From positions 419,783 to 483,782 of the forward strand of contig JAHJGO010000011.1 of NCBI GenBank assembly GCA_018824405.1: a stretch of DNA of 64,000 bases, given 5' to 3'. Below the pieces are notes generated by a model that saw nothing but the letters and a program-made list of their open reading frames with translations, ran no database searches and had not been told where the DNA came from. The position numbers and the translations under genes are program-made. Source of the DNA: Gammaproteobacteria bacterium. GTDB taxonomy: Bacteria; Pseudomonadota; Gammaproteobacteria; Burkholderiales; Sulfuricellaceae. Below, piece by piece: positions 37,225 to 46,095 of this stretch. How positions within the stretch are numbered: the first letter of the stretch is position 1; each line of letters begins with the position of its first letter.

Positions 37225-37331
37225 GTGAGGGGTGAAATGTGAAGCGTGAAGCGTGAAGCGCCAAGGGCGACTGTCTCCTCGCCATGTTCACAACTGGTTT
37301 GTACATTTCGCCCTTCACTTTTCACTCTTCA
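37225..37331. repeat. Inverted pair of heptamer tracts at the murF-mraY junction
   Basis: Five heptamers of the form GTGAAGC or near variants (GTGAGGG, GTGAAAT, three GTGAAGC) fill 37225-37259. Three inverted relatives (CCCTTCA, CTTTTCA, CTCTTCA) fill 37311-37331. The second tract encodes the last residues and stop of murF. About 50 nt of non-repetitive sequence lies between, so the two tracts could pair as a hairpin in the murF-mraY transcript. Confidence 0.65.
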
Positions 37332-38688
37332 CTTCAAAGCTTTTCACCACCCGTTCCATCTGCATGAAACGGGAGCCCTTGACCAGCACCGTCACATCCG
37401 GTGCGAGCAGGTTTTCCAGGTCTGCCAGTAATTCCTCGATACGCTCGAAGAACCAGGCATTGGCGCCAAACTCGGATGCCGCCGCACGGCAGATGTCGCC
37501 ATGGCAGAGCAGAATATCCACGCCGGCCTGCTTTGCCGCTGTGCCGAGTTCGCTGTGCAGAGCGCTGGCATCGGGGCCAAGTTCCCCCATGTCGCCCAGC
37601 ACCAGTATTTTTTTGCCCGGCATGCTGGCGAGTACGGCGATTGCAGCTTTGACCGAAGCGGGGTTGGCGTTGTAGCTATCGTCGATCAGGGTTGCGCCAT
37701 GCAGGCCGGACTTGCGCTGCAGGCGGCCTTTGACCCCGGCGAATTTTTGCAGCCCGGCTGCAATCGCCTCATTGCTGATGCCCAGTGCGCTTGCCGCTGC
37801 AGCAGCGGCGAGGGCGTTGCGCACGTTATGCAGCCCCGGAACCGGCAGCTTCACCTGGAATTCGCCCATTGGCGTGCGCAGTTTCAATTCGCTATCCAAT
37901 GTGCCGAGCTGACAGGTGGCGCTGACCTGTGCAGGGTGGTCGATACCGAATTCGATAATGGCGTGAGCGCTTGCCAGTTTCTTCCACAGTGCCGCGAAGG
38001 TATCGTCTGCATTGATCACCGCCACGCCATCGCTGGCCAGGCCGGAGAAAATCTCTCCTTTGGCGCGCGCCACTTCTTCCACGCTGCCAAGACCGGCCAG
38101 ATGCGCGGCGCCGGCGTTGTTGATGACAGCTACGTCGGGACGGGCGATTTGGGTCAGGTATTCGATTTCGCCTGGGTGGTTCATGCCCATTTCGATCACG
38201 GCGAAGCGGTGCTGCTCGCGCAGCTTCAGCAGCATCAGGGGCATGCCGATGTCGTTGTTGAGATTGCCTTCTGTTGCCAGTACGGCATCTTGCCCAACGG
38301 CCTCGCGCAGGATGGCGGCAAGCATTTCCTTGACCGTGGTCTTGCCGTTGCTGCCGGTGATGGCGGCAAGCCTGAGCTGGCGCTGCCCGCGCCAGAGTGC
38401 GGCCAGTTGTCCCAGGGCAAGGCGGGTATCCGCAACCACCAGCAGCGGCATGTCCTTCCACTCCGTCTTGCGCTGTTCGGCCGCTGCCTGATCCACCATG
38501 GCGGCTGCAGCACCCTGCTGGATGGCCTTCGAGACAAATTCGTGGCCATCGAAACGCTCGCCCCTGAGGGCAATGAACAGGCTGCCGGGCGCAATGGTGC
38601 GACTGTCGGAGGTGACGCTGGTGAATGTCGCGTCAGCGCCCTGAATGGTGGCTTTGATGCCGCTGGCGGTCTGGCTCAGACTCAGCAT
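37315..38688 (-). CDS. murF: UDP-MurNAc-tripeptide--D-Ala-D-Ala ligase
   Basis: Mur ligase that adds the D-Ala-D-Ala dipeptide. The 457 residues contain the substrate loop SDSRTIAPGSLFIALRGERFDGHEFV, the ATP loop GSNGKTTVKEM, MGMNHPGEIEYL, and IDDSYNANPASVKAA. The C-terminal residues KSEK come from the heptamer tract described at 37225-37331. Its start overlaps the murE stop by 7 nt. Confidence 0.96.
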   Translation of the reverse strand: MLSLSQTASGIKATIQGADATFTSVTSDSRTIAPGSLFIALRGERFDGHEFVSKAIQQGAAAAMVDQAAAEQRKTEWKDMPLLVVADTRLALGQLAALWRGQRQLRLAAITGSNGKTTVKEMLAAILREAVGQDAVLATEGNLNNDIGMPLMLLKLREQHRFAVIEMGMNHPGEIEYLTQIARPDVAVINNAGAAHLAGLGSVEEVARAKGEIFSGLASDGVAVINADDTFAALWKKLASAHAIIEFGIDHPAQVSATCQLGTLDSELKLRTPMGEFQVKLPVPGLHNVRNALAAAAAASALGISNEAIAAGLQKFAGVKGRLQRKSGLHGATLIDDSYNANPASVKAAIAVLASMPGKKILVLGDMGELGPDASALHSELGTAAKQAGVDILLCHGDICRAAASEFGANAWFFERIEELLADLENLLAPDVTVLVKGSRFMQMERVVKSFEVKSEK

Positions 38689-40133
38689 GGCTGATACTCC
38701 TGCAGAACGCGCTGTGCGACCTCGGCGTCGTTAAATGGGAATTTCACGCCCTTGATCTCCTGGTAATCTTCATGGCCCTTGCCTGCGATCAGCACCACAT
38801 CTCCTGGATGGGCCTGACGAATGGTTCGGTCAATCGCGGCAGCGCGATCTTCTTCGATATGGAAGTTCACGCCCATGCCGGTAATAATGTCTTCGATGAT
38901 GTTGCGCGGGTCTTCGCTGCGCGGGTTGTCGCTGGTCACCATGACATGGTCGGCCAGTCTGGAAACCACTGCACCCATGAGTGGACGCTTGCCTTTGTCG
39001 CGGTTGCCGCCGCAGCCGAACACGCAGAACAGGCTGGCCTGCGCCGGCTTGATTTCACGCAAGGCTTGCAGCACCTTTTCCAGTGCGTCCGGCGTGTGGG
39101 CGTAGTCCACCACTACCAGCGGCTTGTCCGTTCCGCCGAACTGCTGTACGCGTCCGGGGACTGCCTCGACCTGGGCTAGCGCAGCTACTGCGGTTTCAAG
39201 GGCGATGCCACTGACCAGCAGCACAGCCAGCGTGCCAAGCAGGTTGGCGGCATTAAAGCGCCCCAGCATGGCGCTGGAAATGCTTGCCTTGCCCCATGGC
39301 GTGGCAACCTCGAAGCGCAGGCCGTTCTCGTCCATTTCGAGTGCGCGCCCCTTGATCAGCATATGGCAGCCGTCCGCCTCACCCTCGAAGCCGTAACCGA
39401 CTACTTTTACGCCGCTGCATCCCAGTTTGCCTGCCAGCTCTACACCGAAGGGGTCGTCCAGGTTGAGCACTGCATATTGCAGGCCTGGCCAGTTGAACAG
39501 CGTGGCCTTGGCGGCAGCGTAACTGGCCATGTCGCCGTGGTAATCGAGATGATCGCGCGACAGGTTGGTCAACAGTGCGACGGCGAAATGCACGCCGTTC
39601 ACGCGCCCCTGGTGGAGGCCGTGAGAAGAGACTTCCATTGCCACTGCGCTGGCGCCCTGGTCCAGATATTCCTTGAGCAGGCGATGAAGCGTGACCGCAT
39701 CGGGGGTGGTGTTGGCGGAGGGCGCCAGCGCATCGGGGAAGCCATTGCCCAGCGTGCCGATCAGCGCGGTTCTTCTGCCCGCAGCGGACAGGCAGCGGGC
39801 GATCCAGTGCGAGCAGGAAGTTTTGCCGTTAGTGCCGGTGACACCTATGGTCCATAGCTTTTGCGAAGGTTCGCCGCATACCTGGGAGGCGATCTCGCCA
39901 ATTTTCTGGCGTAAACCTGCAATGCCGAGATTGGCAACTTTCCAGTCATTGTTCCAGCTGAAGCCGTCGCTATCCCACAGCACGGCATTCGCCCCGGCTG
40001 CGATTGCCTGGGGAATGAAGTTGCGGCCATCGGATTCGTCGCCCGGATAGGCGGCAAAGGTGTCGCCCGGCTGGATCTTGCGGCTGTCAACACTGATGCG
40101 TGTGATATGAAGGTCGAGGCCGGCCAGCTTCAT
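38682..40133 (-). CDS. murE: UDP-MurNAc-L-Ala-D-Glu--2,6-diaminopimelate ligase
   Basis: Mur ligase adding meso-diaminopimelate. The 483 residues show ISVDSRKIQPGDTFAAYPG, the ATP loop GTNGKTSCSHW, NLSRDHLDYHG, VVVDYAHTPDALEKVL, and the DAP-specific TSDNPRSEDP, which predicts DAP rather than lysine. The start overlaps the ftsI stop by 4 nt. Confidence 0.97.
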   Translation of the reverse strand: MKLAGLDLHITRISVDSRKIQPGDTFAAYPGDESDGRNFIPQAIAAGANAVLWDSDGFSWNNDWKVANLGIAGLRQKIGEIASQVCGEPSQKLWTIGVTGTNGKTSCSHWIARCLSAAGRRTALIGTLGNGFPDALAPSANTTPDAVTLHRLLKEYLDQGASAVAMEVSSHGLHQGRVNGVHFAVALLTNLSRDHLDYHGDMASYAAAKATLFNWPGLQYAVLNLDDPFGVELAGKLGCSGVKVVGYGFEGEADGCHMLIKGRALEMDENGLRFEVATPWGKASISSAMLGRFNAANLLGTLAVLLVSGIALETAVAALAQVEAVPGRVQQFGGTDKPLVVVDYAHTPDALEKVLQALREIKPAQASLFCVFGCGGNRDKGKRPLMGAVVSRLADHVMVTSDNPRSEDPRNIIEDIITGMGVNFHIEEDRAAAIDRTIRQAHPGDVVLIAGKGHEDYQEIKGVKFPFNDAEVAQRVLQEYQPC

Positions 40134-41857
40134 ACCATTTCCTTTACTTCCGGCGCATCATCCGGCAGGAGGGTGTTGGTGGTGGGGGCGTCGAGCGGAA
40201 CCGACAGCATGCGCAGCGCTCCGCCCATGACATTGCTGAATACCGGGGCAGCTACGGTCCCGCCGTAATAGTGGCCGTTGCTGGGTTCGTCGATCATGAC
40301 CGCGATAATGAGGCGCGGGTCGGACGCCGGGGCGAACCCGACGAACGAGGACACATATTTGTCCGAGGCGTAGCCATTGCCGACCTGTTTGTGTGCCGTG
40401 CCGGTTTTGCCAGCAGCGCGGTAGCCGGTGATTCTCGCCTTGGGAGCGGTACCGCCGGGCTGGATTACCATTTCCAGCATGGCGCGCACTGCTTTTGCTG
40501 TTTGTGGAGAGAGGACGCGCTCGCCTGCCGGCATTTCATCCAGCTTGAGCATGGATAGTGGTTTCAGTTCGCCGTCGCTGGCAAATACGGTGTATGCGCG
40601 GGCGAGCTGGAGCAGGCTGACGGATATGCCGTGACCGTAGGACATGGTGGCCTGCTCGATGGGACGCCAGGTCTTGTAGGGGCGAACTTTTCCGGTCGCT
40701 TCTCCAGGGAAGCCGCTGCGCGGCGACTGGCCGAAACCCAAGTGGGTGAACATGCTCCACAAATATTCCGGTTCCAGTGTGAGCGCAATCTTGGCTGCGC
40801 CAACATTGCTGGATTTCTGGATGATCTCGGCTACGCTAAGCAGTCCCTGTGGGTGCGCGTCCCGAATCGTCGCCGGGCCTATGGAGAAGTGGCCGGGAGC
40901 GGTCTCGATACGGCTTTCGGGCGTGAATTTTCCCGCCTCCATCGCGGCTGCGATGGAGAACGGTTTCATGGTCGAGCCAGGCTCGAAGATATCGGTAATG
41001 CTGCGGTTGCGGGTGCTGTTGCGATTCAGCTTGACCCGGTTGTTGGGGTTGTAGGAGGGCAGGTTTGCCAGCGCCAGAATTTCTCCCGTTTTGGCGTCCA
41101 GTACCACGATGGCGCCGGCCTTGGCCTTGTGTTCATCGACTGCGGTTTTCAGTTCGCGGAAAGCCAGGTACTGGATCTTGCGGTCGACGCTTAAGGCCAG
41201 ATTGCGGCCTTCCTGAGGTGTCTTGATGCTTTCCACGTCCTCGATGATGTGCCCAGGGCGATCCTTGATGACGCGGCGGCTGCCAACCTGGCCGGCCAGC
41301 CATTTCTGATAGCTCAGTTCTATGCCCTCCTGGCCGTTGTCGTCAACGCCGGTGAATCCGAGCATATGTGCTGTCACATCGCCAGCCGGGTAGTAACGGC
41401 GGTACCCGCGCTGCAAAAATACGCCGGGAATGTTCAGTGCCATGATGTTGGCGGCCTGCTCAGGAGGCAGTCCGCGTTTGAGATAGGCAAATTCCTTGTT
41501 GGTGTCGGAGAGGCGCTTGTCGATTTCGGACTTGCTCATGTCCAGCAGTTTTGCCAGGTGCTGTTTTTTATCTGCGCTCAGTTCGATGTCCTGCGGACTG
41601 GCCCAGACCGATTCGACCGGCGTGCTGATGGCCAGTGGCTCACCGTGGCGGTCGGTGATCATGCCGCGATGGGCGGAGATTTCAATCACACGGCTGTAAC
41701 GCGCATCCCCTTTCTGGAGCAGGAAGTCGTTGTTCATCGCCTGCAGGTAGATCGAGCGCACCAGCAGCGCAACAAACCACAGCAACAACAAAGAGACAAC
41801 CACCCACGCCCGCCATAGCGGGAGCCGGACCCTGAGTGTGGTGGCGGCTAGGCTCAT
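40130..41857 (-). CDS. ftsI: Septal peptidoglycan transpeptidase FtsI (PBP3)
   Basis: Class B penicillin-binding protein that cross-links septal peptidoglycan with FtsW. The 575 residues have a single membrane anchor (about 15-35), a pedestal domain with ISAHRGMITDRHGEPLA, and a transpeptidase domain with the nucleophile in GSTMKPF (about residue 296), SSN (about 350) and KTGT (about 484). The ATG at 41857 overlaps the ftsL stop by 4 nt; the 81-codon upstream extension lies over ftsL and is discarded. Confidence 0.97.
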   Translation of the reverse strand: MSLAATTLRVRLPLWRAWVVVSLLLLWFVALLVRSIYLQAMNNDFLLQKGDARYSRVIEISAHRGMITDRHGEPLAISTPVESVWASPQDIELSADKKQHLAKLLDMSKSEIDKRLSDTNKEFAYLKRGLPPEQAANIMALNIPGVFLQRGYRRYYPAGDVTAHMLGFTGVDDNGQEGIELSYQKWLAGQVGSRRVIKDRPGHIIEDVESIKTPQEGRNLALSVDRKIQYLAFRELKTAVDEHKAKAGAIVVLDAKTGEILALANLPSYNPNNRVKLNRNSTRNRSITDIFEPGSTMKPFSIAAAMEAGKFTPESRIETAPGHFSIGPATIRDAHPQGLLSVAEIIQKSSNVGAAKIALTLEPEYLWSMFTHLGFGQSPRSGFPGEATGKVRPYKTWRPIEQATMSYGHGISVSLLQLARAYTVFASDGELKPLSMLKLDEMPAGERVLSPQTAKAVRAMLEMVIQPGGTAPKARITGYRAAGKTGTAHKQVGNGYASDKYVSSFVGFAPASDPRLIIAVMIDEPSNGHYYGGTVAAPVFSNVMGGALRMLSVPLDAPTTNTLLPDDAPEVKEMV

Positions 41858-42141
41858 GGCGCAACTCCGCGCACGGGCGCCAGAAGCGGCACGACCTGAA
41901 TTTTTACCGGGTCGGGTACACGCATGTGAAGATAGCTGGAGGCGATTTTTTCGATCCTGGCGTGCATGGCCCAAGTGCTTTGTTCCAGCTGCAACTGGCC
42001 CCATTCCACTTCCATCTGTCTGGCCCGGGACTGTTCCTGCTGCAGGTCGACGAATAGTTTGCGTGCCTTGTGCTGGGAAGTGACTACCCCCATGGCACAT
42101 GCAATCGCAATCATCAGCAACAGCAGGTTGAGCTTGACCAT
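41854..42141 (-). CDS. ftsL: Cell-division protein FtsL
   Basis: Small bitopic divisome protein, 95 residues: a membrane segment at about 3-20, then a heptad-rich periplasmic coiled coil (LQQEQSRARQMEVEWGQLQLEQ) that pairs with FtsB and contacts FtsQ. The ATG at 42141 overlaps the rsmH stop by one base (TGATG); GTG one codon upstream is an alternative. Identification rests on topology and position between rsmH and ftsI. Confidence 0.92.
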   Translation of the reverse strand: MVKLNLLLLMIAIACAMGVVTSQHKARKLFVDLQQEQSRARQMEVEWGQLQLEQSTWAMHARIEKIASSYLHMRVPDPVKIQVVPLLAPVRGVAP

Positions 42142-43076
42142 CACGCCTCCCCGCTACGCTCGGCCACCCGCATCACGGCGCTGCGGCAGCGGGGATTGGC
42201 TGTGATTTCAGCGGCCGATGGGCGACGTGCCTTGCCTGCCAGGTACAGGCGTGGCTGCGGCAGTTCGCTGGCGCGTATCGGCAGACGTGAGGGCAATGTG
42301 TCGCGATTGGCTTCCCCTTGCATGAAGCGCTTGACGATGCGGTCCTCCAGCGAATGAAAGCTGATGACTACCAGTCGTCCGCGAGGCGCGAGCAGATTCA
42401 TGCACTGTGGCAGCACTAGCGACAGCTCCTCAAGTTCCTGATTGAGGAAAATCCGTATAGCCTGAAAGGTGCGCGTCGCCGGATCCTGGCCTGGCTCGCG
42501 CCGGGGAACCGCCTTTGCCACGACCTGGGCAAGTTGTCGTGTAGTAGCGAGAATCCCTCCCTCTCGCGCCGCAACAACCGCTCTTGCAATCTGTTTAGCA
42601 AACCGTTCTTCACCATAGCTTTTGATGACCTCCCTCAGTTCATCTTCCGGCACCTGCGCCAGCCATTCCGCCGCGGTCTGCCCCCTGCTTGTATCCATGC
42701 GCATGTCCAGCGGACCGTCGAAACGGAAACTGAAGCCGCGCTCTCCCTCATCCAGCTGGGGCGATGAAACCCCCAGATCCAGCAGGATTCCGCCCACTTT
42801 TTTTATTCCCAGTTGCTGCAATGCCTGCTCCATGCCGGCGAAACTGCTGTGACAGATGTGAAAACGCGGGTCCGTGATGGCCCGCGCCGTTGCCACTGCC
42901 GCCGGATCGCGGTCCAGCGCGATCAGCCTGCCATCCTTGCCCAGCCTTTCCAGAATCAGGCGGCTGTGCCCGCCACGACCGAAAGTGCCGTCTATATAAG
43001 TTCCCCCAGGCTGGATGTTCAGTGCATCCACAGCCTCCTCGAGCAGCACTGTGATGTGCTGCGCAGCACCGCTCAC
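42141..43076 (-). CDS. rsmH: 16S rRNA (cytosine-1402-N4)-methyltransferase
   Basis: SAM-dependent methyltransferase of C1402 in 16S rRNA, formerly MraW. The 311 residues contain [13 protein letters not shown], the SAM loop [43 protein letters not shown], and [13 protein letters not shown]. The start codon is GTG at 43076, overlapping the mraZ stop in GTGA. Confidence 0.97.
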   Translation of the reverse strand: MSGAAQHITVLLEEAVDALNIQPGGTYIDGTFGRGGHSRLILERLGKDGRLIALDRDPAAVATARAITDPRFHICHSSFAGMEQALQQLGIKKVGGILLDLGVSSPQLDEGERGFSFRFDGPLDMRMDTSRGQTAAEWLAQVPEDELREVIKSYGEERFAKQIARAVVAAREGGILATTRQLAQVVAKAVPRREPGQDPATRTFQAIRIFLNQELEELSLVLPQCMNLLAPRGRLVVISFHSLEDRIVKRFMQGEANRDTLPSRLPIRASELPQPRLYLAGKARRPSAAEITANPRCRSAVMRVAERSGEA

Positions 43077-43519
43077 AGCGAGAAGCCTTCCAGTTCCGGC
43101 GGCATGCCGCCGTCGCGGAAGACCAGCGCTTCAGCGAGCTGCTGATTCCATTGTTCTTCGTCCCACAATTCGAATTTGTTGCCCTGGCCTACCAGCACCA
43201 CGCTCTTTTCCAGATTGGCGAACTGGCGCAAAGGGGTTGGCACCAGGATGCGGCCGGCGCTGTCCAGCTCGACATCGCTGGCGTTACCGACCAGGAGGCG
43301 CTGCAGGCTACGGGTCTGAGGATTGAAACTGGACAGACTGTTGAGCTTCTTCTCGATTGGCTCCCAGTCGGGCAGGGGATAGATGAGCAGGCACTTGCTG
43401 GGGTCGGCCGTGACGATGAGGCGCCCGGCGCAATAGGACTGAAGAAAATCGCGGTGCCTGGACGGCACTGCCAATCTTCCCTTGCTGTCCAGATTTAATG
43501 TTGCAACACCGCGAAACAT
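43073..43519 (-). CDS. mraZ: Transcriptional regulator MraZ
   Basis: First gene of the dcw cluster. The 148-residue protein has two AbrB-like SpoVT repeats: residues 1-60 ([22 protein letters not shown]) and 75-130 ([20 protein letters not shown]). MraZ forms a ring that binds GTGGG direct repeats upstream of its own gene and represses the cluster. The ATG at 43519 gives the canonical MFRG start; the longer frame begins in the operator. The operator repeats and promoter are directly upstream. Confidence 0.96.
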   Translation of the reverse strand: MFRGVATLNLDSKGRLAVPSRHRDFLQSYCAGRLIVTADPSKCLLIYPLPDWEPIEKKLNSLSSFNPQTRSLQRLLVGNASDVELDSAGRILVPTPLRQFANLEKSVVLVGQGNKFELWDEEQWNQQLAEALVFRDGGMPPELEGFSL

Positions 43520-43553
43520 GGCACCCCTTTGTGCTGTAGTTTTAGCCGGGTTC

Positions 43554-43589
43554 TCCCACAAAAACCCACCGTCCACCACTTTTTCCCAC
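43554..43589 (-). promoter_or_regulatory. MraZ operator: four direct repeats with 10-bp period
   Basis: On the minus strand GTGGGA, GTGGTG, GTGGGT and GTGGGA begin at exact 10-bp intervals (forward positions 43584, 43574, 43564 and 43554), three perfect and one degenerate GTGGG box. Spacing equals the known TGGGN-N5 MraZ box. The most upstream box overlaps the -10 element, so binding should block RNA polymerase. Confidence 0.85.
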
Positions 43590-43616
43590 TATAGATAAAA
43601 AAACAGGCATGGTCAA
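43588..43616 (-). promoter_or_regulatory. Promoter of the dcw cluster (Pmra)
   Basis: TTGACC (43611-43616) and TATAGT (43588-43593) on the minus strand are separated by exactly 17 nt; each matches five of six consensus bases. Transcription would begin near 43580, within the MraZ boxes and about 60 nt before the mraZ start codon. Confidence 0.8.
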
Positions 43617-43902
43617 GGGGAAAAACGGGGTTTTCTCTTACGCGACAAAGGCTTAGGAGAAAAAGATGAACTAAAATTTATATGCTTTAGAAATAAGGAG
43701 ATACGTAAAGTAGTGAAAGTTGATTGTTAGGTTGATGGTCGGTATGGATGTTGAGGTGGGAGAGCTGTTGTCCCGGTGTGGCTGATATCTGCACTCGTGT
43801 CGGCGTTGAGTGGAACTCGGTCAGAAGTGGTTCACTTGTCTTTGCGGGGTGGCTGCGTTATGGTCAACTTTAAATTTCATTTGTTTTTCATGGATGGGTC
43901 CT
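43617..43902. other. Intergenic region between dcw promoter and asmA
   Basis: About 285 nt between the divergent mra promoter and the asmA start. It is AT-rich near 43660-43720. I see no closed reading frame of plausible composition, no clear hairpin and no strong promoter for asmA. Confidence 0.4.
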
Positions 43903-46095
43903 ATGAATCGCTATCTAAAGTATGGCCTCGCAGCATTTGCCGGCATGGCGTTAATCTTTGTGGTGTTGCTGGTGGCGGTATCTCTGCTCATAAACCCCAA
44001 TGACTACAAGCCACAAATCATTCAAATGGTGAAAGACAAGAAGCAGCGCACGCTGACGCTGGCCGGTGATATCAATCTGGCCTTGTTCCCCAGGCTGGGG
44101 TTTGATCTGGGACGCGCATCCGTCAGTGAATTCCAGTCCGACAAGGAGTTCGCTGCCATCGAGAGCGTCCGCCTGTCTCTGTCCTGGTGGCCATTGCTGA
44201 AGAGAGAGTTGGTGGTGGATCAGGTGCGGGTGGAAGGCATTCGGGCCAATCTCATGCGCTACAAGGATGGCAGCACCAATTTTGACGATCTGCTGAAGAA
44301 GGAAGAGGAGGATGACGAACAGATCAAATTCGATGTTGACAGCGTGAAGGTCAGCAAAAGCGCGCTGACTTTCAAAGACGAAATGGCTGGGCGCCAGTTT
44401 GAGCTTGGCCAGATCGAACTCAAAACCGGCCGTCTGGTGAACGCCAGGCCGACCAAGGCGGAGCTTGGCTTCAGCCTGAAGGGAGACAAGCCGCGCATCA
44501 AGGCCGATGTGAAGATAGCGACAGAACTGACTTTTGATACCGATGCCAAGCGTTTCTCAGTTCACGGCATGAATCTGGAAGTTATGGGGGAGGCTGCCGA
44601 CATCCGCAATCTTGCTGTCGGGATCAAGGGCGACCTTGCATTTGAACAGAATGCAGGCGCGCTGCTCGCGGAAAATCTGGCCGTGGCCGTAGCCGGATTG
44701 AAAGGGACAGACGATTTCGATGTCAGGCTGATGGTGCCGAAGATTGAGTGGGCGGCAGACAGGCTGGCAACGAACAAAATCGATGTGGTGGCCAAGGTCA
44801 AGCAAGCCAAGGGCGAGATGGGCCTGGTCGCAAATCTGCCGGCATTGACAGGGGATGCCCAGTCATTCAAGGCCGGCATGCTGAATGTCGATCTGAGCCT
44901 TACTCAGGAGGGTGGCGAGTACAAGGGGAAACTAGCCTCGCCGCTCAGTGGCGATTTCAAGAACAAGCGTTTCGTCCTCTCCGATATCAAGGCCGATCTG
45001 GCGGCAAGCGATGGAAAAATGCCCAAGGGCGGCATGAAGCTGGCGATTACCGGCTCTGCCGCGCTGGATATTGAACGCCAGGATGTGACGCTGAAGCTGG
45101 TCTCCCGTCTCGATGACAGTACCATCAAGGCGAATCTGGGCGCGAGCCCTTTTGCAAACCCGCATTTACGCATCGATGTAGACGTGGATCAGATTGATGT
45201 GGACCGCTATCTGCCTCCCAAAGCGAAAGAAGTCGAAGGCGCGCCAGAAAAGCCGCTGGATTTTTCCGTAATCAAGACACTCAATGCGAGCGGCAGCGTA
45301 AAAATCGGCAGCCTCAAACTGTATAACGTCAAGGCGAGCAATGTTCGGCTGGAGTTCAGTGCGGGCAATGGCAAGCTGGAAGTGAGCCCGCTGGCAGCGA
45401 GCCTGTATCAGGGAGCGGCCAGCGGCAGCCTGTCGCTGAATGCGGCGGGGCCCGCTGTGGCGGTCAAGCAGAACATTGCCGGTGTCAGCATCGGCCCCTT
45501 GCTGAAAGACGCTCTCGACAAGGACGTGCTTGAAGGCCGGGGCAGCGTGAGTATTGACGTCGCCGCCAATGGCAGCGCCGTGAGTGCCATGAAAAAGTCC
45601 CTGCAGGGCAAGGCGGCGCTGAATCTGCGCGATGGCGCGGTGAAGGGAATCAATATTGCAGCCACCCTGCGCGATGCCAAGTCCCGTATGGGCACGCTGA
45701 AAGGGGAAAAAGTCCAGGCCGCCAGTGCACAGGAGCAAACCGACTTCTCGGAACTGACGGCCAGTTTCCATATTCAGCGGGGGGTCGCGCACAATGACGA
45801 TCTCGCGGCCAAATCACCACTGCTGCGCCTGGCCGGCAATGGAGACATTGATATTGGAGCCGAAAGACTGAATTACCTTGCCAAGGCCACGGTGGTGGGT
45901 ACGCTGGAAGGGCAGGGCGGGCGCGAACTCGCGTCGCTCAAGGGGTTGACGGTGCCGGTGCGCATCAGTGGTCCGTTTGCCACGCCGAAATTCGCGCTGG
46001 ATTTCAATACTCTGGTCACTGAAAGCGTCAAGCAGGAAGTCAAGGGGCGTGCTCAGGACGCCCTGAAAGAAGGGCTCAAGGGCTTGTTCCGGTAA
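43903..46095 (+). CDS. AsmA-family envelope protein
   Basis: A 730-residue protein with one N-terminal membrane anchor (about residues 8-28), then a long beta-rich periplasmic body: an AsmA N-terminal domain (NPNDYKPQIIQMVKDKKQRTLTLAGDINLALFPRLG) and a C-terminal AsmA domain (DISVAANGSAV-like and NYLAKATVVGTL strands). AsmA-like proteins span the envelope and affect outer-membrane lipid transport. The ATG at 43903 gives a proper membrane anchor; upstream in-frame codons do not. It overlaps mutY by one base (TAATG). Confidence 0.9.
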   Translation: MNRYLKYGLAAFAGMALIFVVLLVAVSLLINPNDYKPQIIQMVKDKKQRTLTLAGDINLALFPRLGFDLGRASVSEFQSDKEFAAIESVRLSLSWWPLLKRELVVDQVRVEGIRANLMRYKDGSTNFDDLLKKEEEDDEQIKFDVDSVKVSKSALTFKDEMAGRQFELGQIELKTGRLVNARPTKAELGFSLKGDKPRIKADVKIATELTFDTDAKRFSVHGMNLEVMGEAADIRNLAVGIKGDLAFEQNAGALLAENLAVAVAGLKGTDDFDVRLMVPKIEWAADRLATNKIDVVAKVKQAKGEMGLVANLPALTGDAQSFKAGMLNVDLSLTQEGGEYKGKLASPLSGDFKNKRFVLSDIKADLAASDGKMPKGGMKLAITGSAALDIERQDVTLKLVSRLDDSTIKANLGASPFANPHLRIDVDVDQIDVDRYLPPKAKEVEGAPEKPLDFSVIKTLNASGSVKIGSLKLYNVKASNVRLEFSAGNGKLEVSPLAASLYQGAASGSLSLNAAGPAVAVKQNIAGVSIGPLLKDALDKDVLEGRGSVSIDVAANGSAVSAMKKSLQGKAALNLRDGAVKGINIAATLRDAKSRMGTLKGEKVQAASAQEQTDFSELTASFHIQRGVAHNDDLAAKSPLLRLAGNGDIDIGAERLNYLAKATVVGTLEGQGGRELASLKGLTVPVRISGPFATPKFALDFNTLVTESVKQEVKGRAQDALKEGLKGLFR

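Noticed and set aside
37501-38694. A 397-codon plus-strand frame opposite murF (and similar ones over livM-livG and cbbM-cbbQ)
   Set aside because: Same mirror-frame effect over confirmed genes; no motif, no start signal.
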